This document shows, one piece after another, positions 24,608-39,100 of a stretch of DNA of 64,000 nt. The first letter of the stretch is position 1, and every line of letters starts with the position of its first letter. The position numbers and the translations under genes are program-made. The notes beneath the pieces are model-generated. The model made no database searches. It had not been told where the DNA came from and worked only from the letters and a program-made list of their open reading frames with translations. Source of the DNA: Littorina saxatilis (Eukaryota > Mollusca > Gastropoda > Littorinimorpha > Littorinidae); contig NC_090255.1 of assembly GCF_037325665.1 (NCBI RefSeq), forward strand, positions 20,947,154-21,011,153. The letters run 5' to 3'.

Positions 24608-27600
24608 ATACTCTTCCTGCAAGTTGGTCTTCTACCAGTTTACATGCAACTTTTTCTCACTGTTTACGTACAGCATGTAACGTTTGATAAATCAGTAATT
24701 ACTTTCTTTATTTGGTGTTTAACGTCGTTTTCAACCACGAAGGTTATATCGCGACGAGGGAAAGGGGGAGATGGGAAAGGGGGGAGATGGGATAGAGCCA
24801 CTTGTTAAGTGTTTCTTGTTCACAAAAGCACTAATAAAAAAATTGCTCCAGGGGCTTGCAACGTAGTACAATATATGACCTTACTGGGAGAATGCAAGTT
24901 TCCAGTACAAAGGACTAAACATTTCTTACATACTGCTTGACTAAAATCTTTACAAACATTGACGATATTCTATACAAGAACCACTTAACAAGGGTTAAAG
25001 GAGAAACAGAATCCGTTAGTCGCCTCATACGACATGCGGGGTGCAGAGAAATAAGGATGTGGAAAAGAAGACTTTTGGTAAGTGAAATAAAGGTGATGGA
25101 TCCAGTCAGGTAGAAATAAGACAACAAGAAAAGAATTGGAAAACTGCAGGGAATAGTAGGGAGAGTTTTCTTGGAAGGAAATATAGGTGAAAGGACTGGT
25201 AAGGCAGAAATAAGACAAAAGAAAAGAAGAACCAGAACCGTTAGTCGCCTCTTACGACATGCTGGGTAGCATCGGGTAAATTCTTTCTAGTCCCAACCAA
25301 TATGGGACTCCCCCTAACCCGCGGGGGGTAATCAGTAATTAAATTACATATCTTAACCCAACTCACATATATAGCAATTTACTTCAGTCTAGTGCTAGAA
25401 CGCTGTTTCGCATCACCTTGGTAACAAGGGAGGCAACTCTAAAAGAAAAGAGCTACCTTGACACATAAACAGGACAAAGTCACGTGACTTCCTGACCTTG
25501 CCGCAGCGCTCCGTGGCTATGGACGTGTTTTGTTTCGCTTAGGCTTTTCAGCCTTTCGTCTGACTTTTCCTTGGGTCAGACTTCACCTTGGTTATCCTTG
25601 CACATCCCTCTTCTCTTACTTTGTGTTTGGGGTGAGCATTTTTGTCGTTGTTTGCTTGACTTAGGTTGGGTCTGCACTTAGAACAAAATTTTTACACGCT
25701 TTCGTCCGCCATGTCGGATAGCGGTAAGAAGAAAAGTTCTAAGCCTGCTAAGAAGCCTTCTCGTAAGTCGAAGGGCTCTTCTAGTCAAGCTGTTGTGAAG
25801 GTGTTAGACCCTTCATCCAAACAGTCTTTTGATGTTGAGATTGACATGCCTAAATCTCCCTCCATGCCGATTCTGCCTTAAGAATCTGTACCGGTTGCTT
25901 CCGGTTCTAGCTCTGTCAGTGATAAACAAGATGTTTCCGTTTTTCTCCTCTCTTTGAGCGCTCAGGTTTCCTCCCTTTCAGTTGAGCTTTCGTCAACTAG
26001 GGCAGAATTTTTGTCTTTGCCTCTGGGTGTCGGCGTTACGCGTTCCCTGGCCAGGGTGAGTGTCCCTCCCTCGGCTACAGTGACGTCGGCCGATGTGCAT
26101 GCTGCATTCGATGGGGGCGACGGAGTCTCTCTTCTGCGTACTCAGGCCTCGGTTGGTGTTCGGCCTGACTATGTTCAAGGTATTTATCCTTCGTCAGTAG
26201 CTGGGTTCTCCGGCCAACGCGAAGGGCGTATCCTGGAGGAAGTAGCTCCACCCGATGGCCGGGCAAGGAGTGAAAGTTCCGATCCCCTGGCTACGCTGTT
26301 CCGCTCGTGCGGGAGGCTGGTACAGGGTAGGAGCCCAGATACGCGTTCGGTCTTGGATCGAACAGGGGATTTGCTACCGTCGGCAGCCTTCGCATTGTAC
26401 GGGGCCGGATCGACACAGCATTCCCCGCTTCTGCCCGGGGGGCAGGAAGCAGTCCCTAGGGGGACACCGCTTGGGTATAAAATCCCTCGGGTGTCTTCCT
26501 TTCCGGTTGACGCTTCACCTGGCTATCACAGCCACGGCGGTAGTGTACTTCCGGGTTGTGCGGGACTATGATTCGGAGTTCGGTGCTTCCGCTCAAGACG
26601 AAGAAGATACCAACTTCCGGTGACTATTACAGCTCCCCATTACGGGTGTCTTCCGGTAAAGCTTCAGGACGGATGTGCAGGACTACGGTTCGGATTACGG
26701 TGCTTCTGATCAGGAAGAAGACACCAGTTTTTCGGCTACTATCCGAGTTTACCCATGCTTCGCATAGGCAGCGAAGTAGTTTTGCTGTACATTGAGGAAG
26801 GGGTGGTTGCTTCGGCAACTTGTCCGTACCACCACCTTCAGCTTTGGTTGACTTCCGCTCAGTTCGGGAGAAACGCGTTCCTTTTGGATCTGCGAATCTC
26901 CGTTGTCTCTTATATGGCCAAGTTTCTGAGCTCAACCTATGGCAAGTCAACTCACCGACTGACACAGTGCCGCTTTTGGCAGCTTACAGTACGGTGTCGG
27001 ACTTAGTCAAACTGTGGTTTGCTCATGTGAAGCATCTCACTCCTCTCTCTCAGGGACCTGCCAGAGGTTCACTTCAACAGCCACTTTTATTACCTCATCG
27101 ACACTTGCCCTACCGCATGCTGCTTTTCCGTGCACAACAGAACTGGTTACGCTTAGGGAAGACGGCTACAGTAGAACAGAGCTGTTCCTGATACTGAGCC
27201 TCTCTCTTGTCTCTGAGGGAATAAGCACATGATCTTTTCGAGTTATCATCTCTTTCGGAAACTTTGCAAAGATCTCTCTCACGCTCCATCTCCTCTGCTC
27301 TTGTCAACTTCGAGTTTCGTCGTGACGCGGGGTAGACGGATGTCATGACGCTGCTAGCCACTTTGGCTATAGTCTGCTGAGCAGCTGAGCCCAGCGCTTC
27401 TCTTTGCACATTCCGTGCACGCGCGCAGGGTCTTCTTTCTCTCTAGGTCTAGGATCCAAGTCACCTTTGAGTCACTTTAGTCTTCTCCTTTCACAGAAGG
27501 TTGCTTGCTTGGTCAGCCGTTCGCTTGGCTCAAGGTACAAGTAAGAGGCCGATCTACTTCGGCACTCTTTGCTTTTGTGTTCACCAGGGTAGTTTTTGCA

Positions 27601-30600
27601 CGTCTACGCTACGTTGCATTCCTCCCCATCTTCTGGCAAGAAACTGGGAACTGCTTCAGCTTGCCACATTCTGCCTCAGATTAGGCAAGATAATGAAGCT
27701 AAGCAAGCACACACATAGGGTTAGACCCTCTGGCTTAGGCAGCGTTGCTGTATGTACGCCCATCTATGAAGCTGCATACCTCTTCTTTCCGCCTTCTCGG
27801 ATGAAGCTGCTAAGGCCACTAATTTTTCGCCTAAGCGGCGAAAAACAGGTCAAGCTATTAAAGCAAACTCAGCTTTTACGGTTTACGGAATCGCTCGCTT
27901 TTTCATATGAGTCATAAGTTTTGGTTTTCCGACAGCTCGCCAGAACATATCCAACTTACTGGTGCACATTCTGACTCAAAAATCTTTAGGGTCACTGAGC
28001 CACTGTCCGTAACTTTTCAGACGGAACTTTTTCGGCGAGGCCTACCCCTTACGGTAGCGGCTCCTGTCAGCGACTTTCGCTGGGCAACACAACGGACTTG
28101 CATAAACTTCCATAGTTTCAGCTATTCGTTTTAAGAGCTTACGGAAAGAACTAAGGACACCATCATGTGGCGAACTTTAGTCTTGGCACAGAAGCTTTTC
28201 GCGTTGGTTTTGTTTTTTGTTCCCCATTCGCAAAAGATAGTGAACATTTATGTTTTTGCCAATAATAAATAAAATCACATTCCTTGTGGTTCAGTGATTT
28301 CGACTTCGGCATTACGCCCCTCAGGGCCTTTTTCTCCCGCGAGTTAACAAGCTACACTATCCGTCGCGATATAACCTTGAATGGTTGAAAACGACGTTAA
28401 ACACCAAATAAAGAAAGAAAGCTACGCTATTTTTGTAGCCTTCACTGCGGTGGCCCCTGGATTTTTCTTCACTTTGCAATGTGTTAGGAGTTTTCTCCTA
28501 CATCGCAGTATAGTACGCTTTTGTTCGCCCTGTTAAATTCTCAAGCCTTCTTGGCTAAGCCATCGAAGTGATGTCACAGTATGGTATAGGCTTCCGGCTT
28601 TACCGCGCCTACCCCTCTTTTCCTCTGAAAGTTGAATCACGGCACTCCGGTTCAGGGATTCAGCTTTGGATACTTTCTCAGGTCTTTCTGCACGCTTTTC
28701 TAAGCGGCAATTTAGGCTGAGCCAATTTCGCACAAAGGGCAGAGGGAGGGTACAACTTACCTTTCCCTCAGCGGTTACCCAAATTTAGGTTTCTAGCACT
28801 TGAAGTACTAGTTAAAGAAACCTTGGTTTTATAGAGGCTTTCTCTATCTCTAGGCCAGTTCTCTTGCCTTGAGGATATTTTCTCAAGGCTTCAGAACTAA
28901 CGTTGGGGTCATCGGGAAAGTGCAAATTTAAAAGACGCTCACGCACCCCTCTCTCGGGACGGGGAGCGATAGGAGCATAGTTTGAGAGCGGATCAGGTTA
29001 CTGATTAGTGATACCCTCACGTGTCTTTCCCAATTGCGGGCTGGGTTAACATAGAACTAGCAAGCAATCAGGTTTTCAATACTCCCGACATTTCACTCCT
29101 GATTTTGCAAAAGGGAAAATATACCCTCATCTTTGCAGCCTCGGCATAGTCTTTCTCGTTTTTCAGCAAAAGGCCGCAACACGGTCTCGTTCCGACCACC
29201 GAGGTTAAGCGGCATCGGTCTCCGTTACTACCGGGATGGGTGACCGTTTTGAATACGGGCCTGTCAGGCATTCTTTCTAACTTTCAAGCTGCGGCCTTAC
29301 GGCTTCAGCTATCGTACTGCCGTTTACTCACACTTAAATTCAGCAGTACTTCGCTCCCGCGAGGGCTACATGTCCGGTTTACAGAAGTTCGCCCTCTTTA
29401 TTTCGAGCCAGCGTGTAGGGACATGGGTATTTAGCTCTCACTGATACCACTCCCTTAGCCATTGAGGACAACGGTTGTCTTCTCTGGTGCTTGATTTCCT
29501 CTCAGAACTTCAGCCTTTTCTTTGAAAACACCAGTGACATTCTGTCACACTCTCGCAAACGGGTCCTTCCTCCTCACTCATTTGCCTTTTGAGATAAGGC
29601 TGAAAGGGAAAGAGGGGGGGGGGGGAGTGTTTTTTGTATCTTGGACAATTCTCCTTTGGGCTCCGTCCAGACTGTGCGAGATAGAACATGGGCCTACTTC
29701 TAGGCTTTATGTGAATTAGGCTATGCCTCTCCCTAATCTTGTCAGTGTGACTTGTTTAGCCCGCATTATAAGATGACATGTCTCTTTTCATATGCTAGAT
29801 AGGGTTCAATACAAAAGATCACAGCAAGACAAGTCCGAGTCTTTTGGTATCGGAGTTTCTATGCTCCACAGATTTTGAACCGCTACATTCTGCTAGCCTT
29901 CATAAACATTACGTGCGAAACGTTCTCCCTTTTACTCCTAGCTGCAGCGCGCAGAGGTAGCGAGATTCACACACTCTTTGGCTTACAGGGAGATGTAGGT
30001 TTCAATAGAGGCTCTCTACCTCACTCTGTTTCCGGCCAGACTTCTTAGTCAGGCATCAGAAGCTAGGACAACCATCGGAGATGGTTTTATAGTTTTCCTC
30101 TTTATAGGATTCTCGCCATAGGCGACCCATTATTATGAATCTGACCAGTTATATCACTATGCTCCTTCCTGTCTTATACAAGGGGTTTAAGATCATAAGC
30201 TAAACTAAAATTATCGTCTTTGAACACAAGGGTAGATAGGGACATATATCTATGTTGGTGCTAAAATCGGTAGGATATTCTGAAGTCCTTGACTCAGCTA
30301 GCCTACTGGAGATCGTAGGAGCTCTCTATCAACCTTTACCTGCGTGACTTTTCCAGCGCGCGACAGTACGGTCCTAATGCGCTACCGGCAATGGTAGCAG
30401 CAGGGCAAATTATTGCCTAGCTCATAGATTGAGCATCCCACCGCCTTCATTAGCAATCTGCTATATGTGAGTTGGGTTAAGATATGTAATTTAATCGAAC
30501 ATTTTAGTATTAATTTTTCATTTGATTAATATACTTACCCAACTCACATAGTTAATTCCCTCCCACCTTCCCCGCTAGTGGGGTTGTTCTAAAAAAAAGA

Positions 30601-33068
30601 GGGAAGTTTTTCTGCGCCTTCGTGCGAATGATTAGAATATGGCGGCAAGGTCAGGAAGTCACGTGACTTTGTCCTGTTTATGGGTCAAGGTAGCTCTTTT
30701 TTTAGAGTTGCCTCCCTTGTTACCAAGGTGATGCGATACAGCGTTCTAGCACTAGACAGAAGTAAATTGCTATATGTGAGTTGGGTAAGTATATTAATCA
30801 AATGAAAATTTACTACTAAAATTTTCCATTTAATTTCTCTGATCTGTATTACAGTTTACTGTTGCTTGTTTTAATGATACAGGTAGAGAACTTTTGCTCA
30901 GAGGTGGAGCTACAGTTAACAAAAATCCCAAAACGCAAAGCACAGCGTTGGATGAGGAACACTAGAGAGTATGCTGTGTGGGCGGACAAGGAATTGGACA
31001 TAAGGATGCTCCTGGCTCGGAGATACCTTGATGCAGTCTCCTATTTGCTGGTTGGTTACCACTGCACCGTAAAAATGCACACACTCTTTAACTCTGAATG
31101 CCCCTTACAGTACCCATTGTAAAAGTAATTAAAAGAAGTGTAAAAGTGAACTTTTCTGTTTGTTCAAGGAGTGTCAAGGCCAGAAATAACAAATAAACTG
31201 GGGTCTAACATGCTTATTTTCAAGATAACGACTGAAACTTAAGTATGGTGTATCACACTGTTCCACAAAACAACTACTTAAGAAATTTCAAAGATTCTTT
31301 TCTTAATATGTAAACATATCAACAATCAAATATTCAGACCTGAAGACGAGTGATAGGGGACCAATATATACTTAGCTGCACCCAAATTAAAGCATTAATT
31401 CCCGAGTCATTTCATTCTAACTTTCTATGCCAGTTAAAGCGGTTCACTTGACTATCTGGATCACCTTTAGGATTACAGGGATCACGTCACCGCCACTAAA
31501 ATAAGGGTATACCCTCAAAATCGACCAAACAAAAGGAAACAATTACAAATCGGCGAAAAATCACAATAGGCAAAACTTTTCGACTTTTACATTCGAGAAG
31601 AAAGTAAAGTAAAGTATCTACCAAGAACATTTTGTTTTGTTTACCTTGCTTGCGTATTTCGTGTGCTATGCTATTCCAACTGATGCAGGTGTCGACCGCA
31701 TGAGCGGTCATAAACGTGCGTTTTTGCGTCATCTTAGAGGGATATCATGACAACGATCGCTGTATTTCAACATGAATAGATGGATTGCTTTTAAACTTTC
31801 AGAATATGTTGCCACTATACTAGACGCACTTCGCGTAAAGTGTGGGATTGTCACAGTTATTTATTCAGATGTTACGTAATGTTCCGAAAAAGTTGTTAAA
31901 CCCGTCATGGGATTGTTCCCTTGTGTCAACAAAATTCATTGTTGTGTTGTGGTTTACACATAACATATGTTGCCTGAGAGAAAAGGGTCACTTAGTGTTG
32001 TGCTCTTGAGAACATATTTGCATAATTCTGGCAGGGAGCAGCAGGCTCTGCAGAATGTAGTGTAAGCGCCTTGACCGATGCAAGCGACAGTTGATCTGAC
32101 TGATTGCCCTCTACGAAGTATGATAGGACATCTGATTGACACCTAACCATATGAATAGGAGATTTGAGGCATTTAAGCGAACTTTGACCTATGTCCGACG
32201 CCTAATGACATCCATGCACCTTTTTTTTTAATGCAGCGATCGGTTTTGCTGACGCGACGTTATATGGAAATGTAGCATCGTCCATCAAGAATTCCTTCAA
32301 TGGTTGTCAAAGGCACCAGATTCGCTCCGCTTATTTATCATTGAAAAATACTCTCATTTCTCTTTTCGTTTTTCTAACCAACATTAGTAGCTTTGGATAA
32401 ACCGGTAATTGACCTTAGATTAAGCAACATTGTGTGAGTTTTTGACCGATTTACCTTCTTTTGTCTACTAAGGGTTTGAAAACCAAAGAGTCATCCGGAC
32501 GGTTCAACCCCTCTGAGGCTCTTGTCAAATTCACTCAGTTCATCAAACTCCTAGCAGACGGGAGACAAGCCCTGCAGATGCCGGACCTTCACGCCTTTCT
32601 TTTCTGGATAGAGATCTTCACAACTCTTGGTTTATACCTAGTTGACAAGTGCTCAGGGTGAGAATGATATTTTGTTGATATTCATAAGACATTGGCTGTG
32701 TGGTAATTTACACAAGAAAGAAATCTTCCCTAAATCAACACTGAATCAACGACCAACACCTGAATGGGTTGCAAACGTTTGGATCTTTTTCTCTCTCGTT
32801 TTCTCTGTCTGTCTTTGTCTGTCTCAGTCTGTCTTTCTGTCTGTCTCTCTCTTTCTCTTTATTTCTGTATGTCTGTCTGTCTGCTCCGTGTCAAATTGAC
32901 CACATGTACACATGTCGTGTCCCTTCCTCCCTGCCTCCTGGATTCCCTCCCATACTCTTCTCTTGTGAAACCTGCATGTCAGTCTGAACCACTGACCACT
33001 AGGAAAACATAAGTCACGCTGCATACACTTTCTTTTTTGTCTGCCTTGTCACTCTCTCTTTCTCGTTG

Positions 33069-33150
<82 letters not shown>

Positions 33151-36100
33151 ATAAAACTAGTCTTGTTGACTTGTATAAAACTAGTCTGGCATACTCAGGT
33201 CCATTTATGTGGAATGTTTTACCAGTTTCTCTCAGACAGCCACTTTCTGTTGCCAGTTTTAGAAGACATACTTTTTTGTATATGCTTTCATCGTCGTGTG
33301 GCACTTAATGTCGCGATCAGGTACTGCTGTTTAATAAGTACATGAAGATCTACTAATATAATCATTTCAGGTTGTTTTTTCTCTCTCTCTCTCTCTCTCT
33401 GTTTACGTTGTTCTCTTCATGGATTTTGCACATACATTATGATTATGTGTACAGTGTGTACGTGTGTGTGTGTGTGTGTGTGAGTGTGTGTGTGCGTGCG
33501 TGTGTGTATGTGTTTGTATGTGTGTGTTGTCTGTCTGTGCGTGTGTGCGTGTGTGTCTGTATGTGCATGTGTGTCTGTGTGCATGTGACCGTGTGTGTCG
33601 AAGTGTGTGTTTTAATGTATACCATTACCAATGACTATGTTGGCATGTATGCTATGAACATTTTTTTTTCTCTCTTTGTCTGATTTAATAACCATGTTTT
33701 TATGTTTTTGTTTTGCTTCTTCTTCTGCTTCAATATTATGCACTGCTTAGTTAATTCCCTCTTGGGCGAGGGCTGGATGAAAAAAGATCTTTGCTGTATC
33801 TACTCCATTACCCTCGAAAAATAAAGTTGGTTCGTTCGTTCGTTCGTTCGTTCATTCTCTCTCTCTGTTACTCTCTCTGTTGCACACACTCTCTCTCTCT
33901 TTCTGTCTCGTTGTAAATCTCTCATTCTCCTTCTTTCTTTTACTCTCTCTGTTACTCTCTCTCTCTCTCTTTCTCTCTCTCTCTAAGGAGATCTCCTCTT
34001 TGTGATTTGAAGGAAAAGACACATTTCAGCCCGATTTACCGTTGAGTTGAGGATGTAGAATTATTTTGATGTCAGCGCCAAAGTCACATCAACAGCAACA
34101 TACCCGCAGAAGACAAACACACTGGAAAGTTAAATGTAGCCTTGAAGATGGCGTAAATTGTCACAAACAATTAAACCTGTTCCTCTTTCCGGTGTGCTCT
34201 CACGCTCACTGCTCCATCCACATCTGACATTCGTTCCGCTGCCAGACTTGTCGATTTTACAGACGCTCCAGGGAGGGATGCCGGGTCGTTGCGGTAGGCT
34301 ACCCTCGGAAGATGACACTGCACTTCTGCTGAGTCGCTTCGACGGTGTTCAGTAGTACATATATGTGCAGAGCTCACTCTTTAGCTGGGCTGGCCTGGCA
34401 GCGTGACCCGGTCAATCTCACGCCCGGCAGTAGGACCGCTATAAATAACACACTTGCTCCACTGCTGTCTGCTAGTGCTGGCTGTTACAGCCAGAAAGTA
34501 GGGTAGTGTGTATTTTGACTAAACACACACAACTGACACGATCAAATAGACTCAGGCAACCCATGGCATAATAGGGGATACATTCAGCTTTAAAATGATA
34601 CCAAGCATGACAAGGTCGAGAGTAGATGCAAAGAGTGTGTGGTGTATCAAAGAGACAGAATACAAACGGACGCATTCCTGTCCCAGCACAATCCCTTCCA
34701 ATCTCCACTCCATTCACACCCCAATTTCTCAAGATGTCCAGTTCCCACAAGCAATGTTAGTAATGCAGTGTGAAGTACAGCATGCCTGCATGCAGAATCA
34801 CTCACCATCAGTCTGGATACCGAGTCCTATTCGCGGGCAGGAAAGGGTTAATTACTCCACTGTGGGGGGGGCCGCGGGCCAGGCAAGATAGCTAACGGTA
34901 CTATACTCCTGTTGCTTGTATAAACACTTAGAGAGAGAGGGTTCTCACATTCACTGTTTTTGTCCATAGAGCTCTGGTTATTCTATTAGTCAGTCACAGA
35001 GTCAGTTGCTGATAGTGAATTCTTTAAAACTGTATCACAGAAGCAGGCTGAGATCTTTTTCAGTACATAGTATTCAAACTTGATTCACAAAAAGACACTT
35101 CTCAAAGAAGGAAATAAAACACATTTCTGTTGTCTCTGAAGGAACATACACACTTCTACAAAATCAGAACCATGAAGAGACACCATAAATTAGGCCAGTT
35201 TATACAGGTTAATTTGCATTACTTTGGACTTAACACTGCTGTTCTAAGGAGGGGAGAGAAAATGGTTAACTTGTCCTTCATGAGCACTCTGATCTTGTCT
35301 TCATCATTGTTTATTCCCAGAACTCGGCCTGTGAAGGAATGTGTTTCCTCACCCCCCTGTTCTCCATGTAGTGCAAGTACAAATTTCGATCCACAGGCGC
35401 ATACAATCCACACAGTGACTCGCAAATGTTGTTTGGGAATGACTGCATATGTTCTTTGGTAAATGGGTTCTGTAGTAGTGCAAGTAATCATGGATTGATA
35501 TTTCTGCTTCATCAATGTCTGCTTCTGACACAGGTCGTGTGTGTGAAACTTGCTTGTGAAACTTGCTTGTGAACTTGGAATACTTAGTATTCAGACCTTC
35601 AAATTTGACTGCAACATCATCCACACCCATCTTTCAAGTCCCTTTGCCAGTCAGAAAATTAACACACACATGCACAAATCACAGTTTGTCCTAAAGAAAC
35701 TTTTGTTTTTCCAAAGTTAAGTCCTACATATCACTGCTCATGACAGTTCAAAATACAGACCTACAATCAGGTACCACAAAACACAGTAGGAATAGTATGT
35801 TAAAACCCATGGAACAGCATCAAAACTGTCAACAACACATCTACCACTGTGAATAAAACTCAGAACCCTGCTCTCTTTCAACAATAAAAACTCCATTTAG
35901 AATACCGGTATCTAAAACCATTTTTGCTCTGGTTTCAATTCACTAACACAGTTAATCCTGAGAATCCACAAAGTTGCCAACACTTGTAATAGATCACTGA
36001 AAATTGTAAACATCCAGGGTTTTTAATAGGGGCCAAAGAAGGGCCAGCCTGCTGGTGCCAACAGCTGCCACTCGTCTGACTGACCCTTCCATGTGGGAGT

Positions 36101-39100
36101 GGAATGTCTGGCAGCAGGGGGTATCTGGTAGCGGCTGGCCAGCAGCTAAAGGGGAGGATTTTGCCTGGGCTGCACAGCAGTGTAGTGGGTCTGTCCCGAG
36201 CTAACGGACGCAGCCCACTACCTAGACTATGCCCCCTACTAACGACATTGACTGTTAAGTAGCGGAGCCACGTTGAAGACTGACAGCAGAAGTACTATTC
36301 AGGGAAGGATGGAACAGGAACAATGAGACCAAGGTCACCATCAGAGCTCCGGGCATGAAGGGCCACAAGAGCAAGGACAATTTATAATTTTGGATGATTA
36401 ATGAGATGAGTGTCAGGACTAGAAAAAGGGTATACACTACAAAATGACTCCAGAAGGTGGCGTTCACACGAACAAAACTAACACCAATTTTCTAGTTCTG
36501 CATTGTTTATATATCATTAATTCATTCGTCCATCATATTGCTATTCATTCATACATTTTGGTAAGAAAACTATCTCAGGTTTTCTTCCTTGCACTGCGGC
36601 CTTGGTTCCAGTTTGTCCGCCAGCGATTCTTGTCAAGTATGGGGTGATGGGAAGAAAGGGAAATATGGGGTACAGGGATACAGGTGACCGGTTTCATAGA
36701 GGTCTGTTATTCATCTGGTTGGAGGGTTCTCCATCCAGATTCCTCTGTACCAGTCTCGCCACGGTGCATATCAACCAGTCATCTCTCGCGCTCATAGTCA
36801 GTGGTTCAGGAGACGTGTCTGGGATCTCGCACGGGGAACTCTGATAATTAATATACCATCCATAAGTCACACTTGAATAAACATAGTAAAGAAGTCTGTT
36901 CCCAATTCATTCACTCACACAGAGACACGGACATATGACAACAACAACATTGCAAAGCATACATTACACAACACATTTATATAATCTATTCCCACTTTGC
37001 AACTGTCATAAATAATATCTCTGTACACTCACCATTCTGACGAAACTATTTCCATCCACACGTTTACAACTCACTGCTTCCACACACACAGTATTCATTG
37101 GTTGCACGTGCTAACTTCAGTCGCACGAGATTTTCGTCTGTAACTCGACTGAACTTGATACAACTTATGGAAACAATTCTGGCCACGTAAATCCCCTCTC
37201 TCTCACCGCTGTGCCCGACATTACTCACGCACCACCTAACTTGTGGTTATTGTCTTTTATATCTGCCCTGTCACCGCTCAATACTCAGTTTACATCATTT
37301 ATGCAACCAACGTATACATACCTTTTTCTGTACTTCACAGATAAAAGGGTGATTCTTCAGCACGGTAAATACACAGGCTATCCTTCCACCTTGTGTATTG
37401 CTTGTCTGTATCAAGAGCAAGCCTAGTCCTGTCCTAAGACCACTACCGGCTATTTTACATTATAGCCACGTCTGGCTATCCTTTAGCGGAACGACCTCTC
37501 TTGTCGTTCGCTCATCGAAGAATGCTCTCTCAGCTAGGCTCTGTCACGTCACATGACTTTTCCCGCGAAGCCGTGATTAGCCTGCTATCCATCCGCGCAT
37601 GACACGCGACAATATAGTCCGTAACACATTTACAGATTCTTGACAATAAGGATGATTATAATGATGATTATAATGATGATGCTATGGATTTCCAATTTGG
37701 TTTGAGACTACGTGACAGGGCAGCACTCTACGCTTACTCAGTTACTGTCATAGTATATACTGGTGTCAACCAGGCCCGAGAAATTGCCGCACCTGCGGTG
37801 TTGGTCAGGTAAACAGAACCTGAGCTCCCTCAAAATCGCATTCGTTAAGTGAATGACACTCGGCTGTGTGATCCCAGCCTTCCCATAGGGACCATAGCAC
37901 TTCCACTCTGGGTAGGAGCCGACCGTAGCCCGAAAAACCCACATGACTCTGATGGGATTCGAACCCACGACCTCCCGGCCCGCAGCCCGATGCGCTTACC
38001 ACTGCGCTACAGGGGCCGGTTGTCCTGAATTCTTAAGGCAGAGTTCTTCTCGTCATAACAGTTTTGCTCACCATCTCGGATCTGCCCCTGATTTTACGTG
38101 GGATTGGAGCATTCTTCTATTTGCTCACACACCAAGAATGAACAGTCTGGGTGCTCCAAGTGGATGTATCGAAGCGGAGGGATGGTTTGATCTCAAGCAT
38201 TGGCTTCAGAGCTCGTTATTCACTTTGATAAATGATTGCTTTTAGAGCAGCATCGCGCGTTTGCCTCAGTGTTAAGGGGCACAACTCTTCCGCAACCCAT
38301 ACAAATAACAAATAACCAAAGGGAAGTAATCGCTCTTTATGCATACGACATGTGTTATGGGGTAAGCGAGAGTTGTACGGAACCTTTCTCCTGGCACCTG
38401 AGCAAAATACAACTCTCGCTTACTCTATTACACATGTCGTATGCATAAAGAGCGATTACTTCCCTTTGGTTATTTGATATCTTAATGTGACAGGGGAGGC
38501 TACCGCTCCTTTCACAGCAGATTCTGCACCCGAGTTGTTGGCCTTTAAGTCAACACCGGTGGATTGTGGAATTATGGTTGTGATGGGGTCTGGTGGTTTC
38601 CGATTGTCTGTATGTTCATGGAAACCTTCGGGTTTGCATAACAGTTTTTATGGGGCTAAGGAATTAGCCCTAACATTTTCAATCCTGTTTGATTGCACTT
38701 CGCCTCCCGAGGTGATCGTAGTGTTACGGCACTCGGTTACATTAACAACGGTCTGCCTCATTTCGTTTAATATTCATACTAATAACAACTAAAGTTATTT
38801 TCGAACAGGTCCCACACAGTCAATGCACTGCCAGCGTGTTACTTCCATAATCTTCACATGCTGAACCTGGTGGAGCCGGGAGGACAGGACACTCTGCAAG
38901 CAAGCATGGAAAACCACAATCCCAGAGACTCTAACGACAAAGCAAGTCGCAAGTTCGTGTTGGGCCGCATACGGGTGAGTCGTGTGTAGTATTATGACTG
39001 GGTGACCGAGTAGATCCCATTGCTTGTCGTCTGCGGTGAGGTACTGAGGTATACATGCCGTAACCGTTCAGTGCTCATCTGGCACCTCATGTTTTTATAG

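Larger units (their letters stand above)
25339..30832 (+). mobile_element. DIRS-like retroelement, heavily decayed
   Basis: The left inverted end (about 25339-25520) and right end (about 30530-30832) share the cccaactcacatatagcaat terminus and a common interior with gtcacgtgacttcctgacc. Gag-like remains lie at about 25666-27400. Recombinase remains lie at about 29300-30420 and end in a region matching the C-terminus of the element at 14771-20527. The reverse transcriptase section is hardly recognisable. Many breaks; clearly older than the other DIRS-like copy. It holds a truncated SINE (28361-28420) and a 5S-like stretch. Same orientation as the host gene. Confidence 0.75.

Noticed and set aside
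33014-33304. Arg/Glu-repeat protein
   Set aside because: Translated (CT)n microsatellite.
38018-38245. Open frame between exon n and copy 2 exon a ([17 protein letters not shown]...) as an extra exon
   Set aside because: Exon n and exon a already join in phase. In the phase needed this stretch meets a stop after about 30 codons, it lacks a donor, and it lies against a SINE head.
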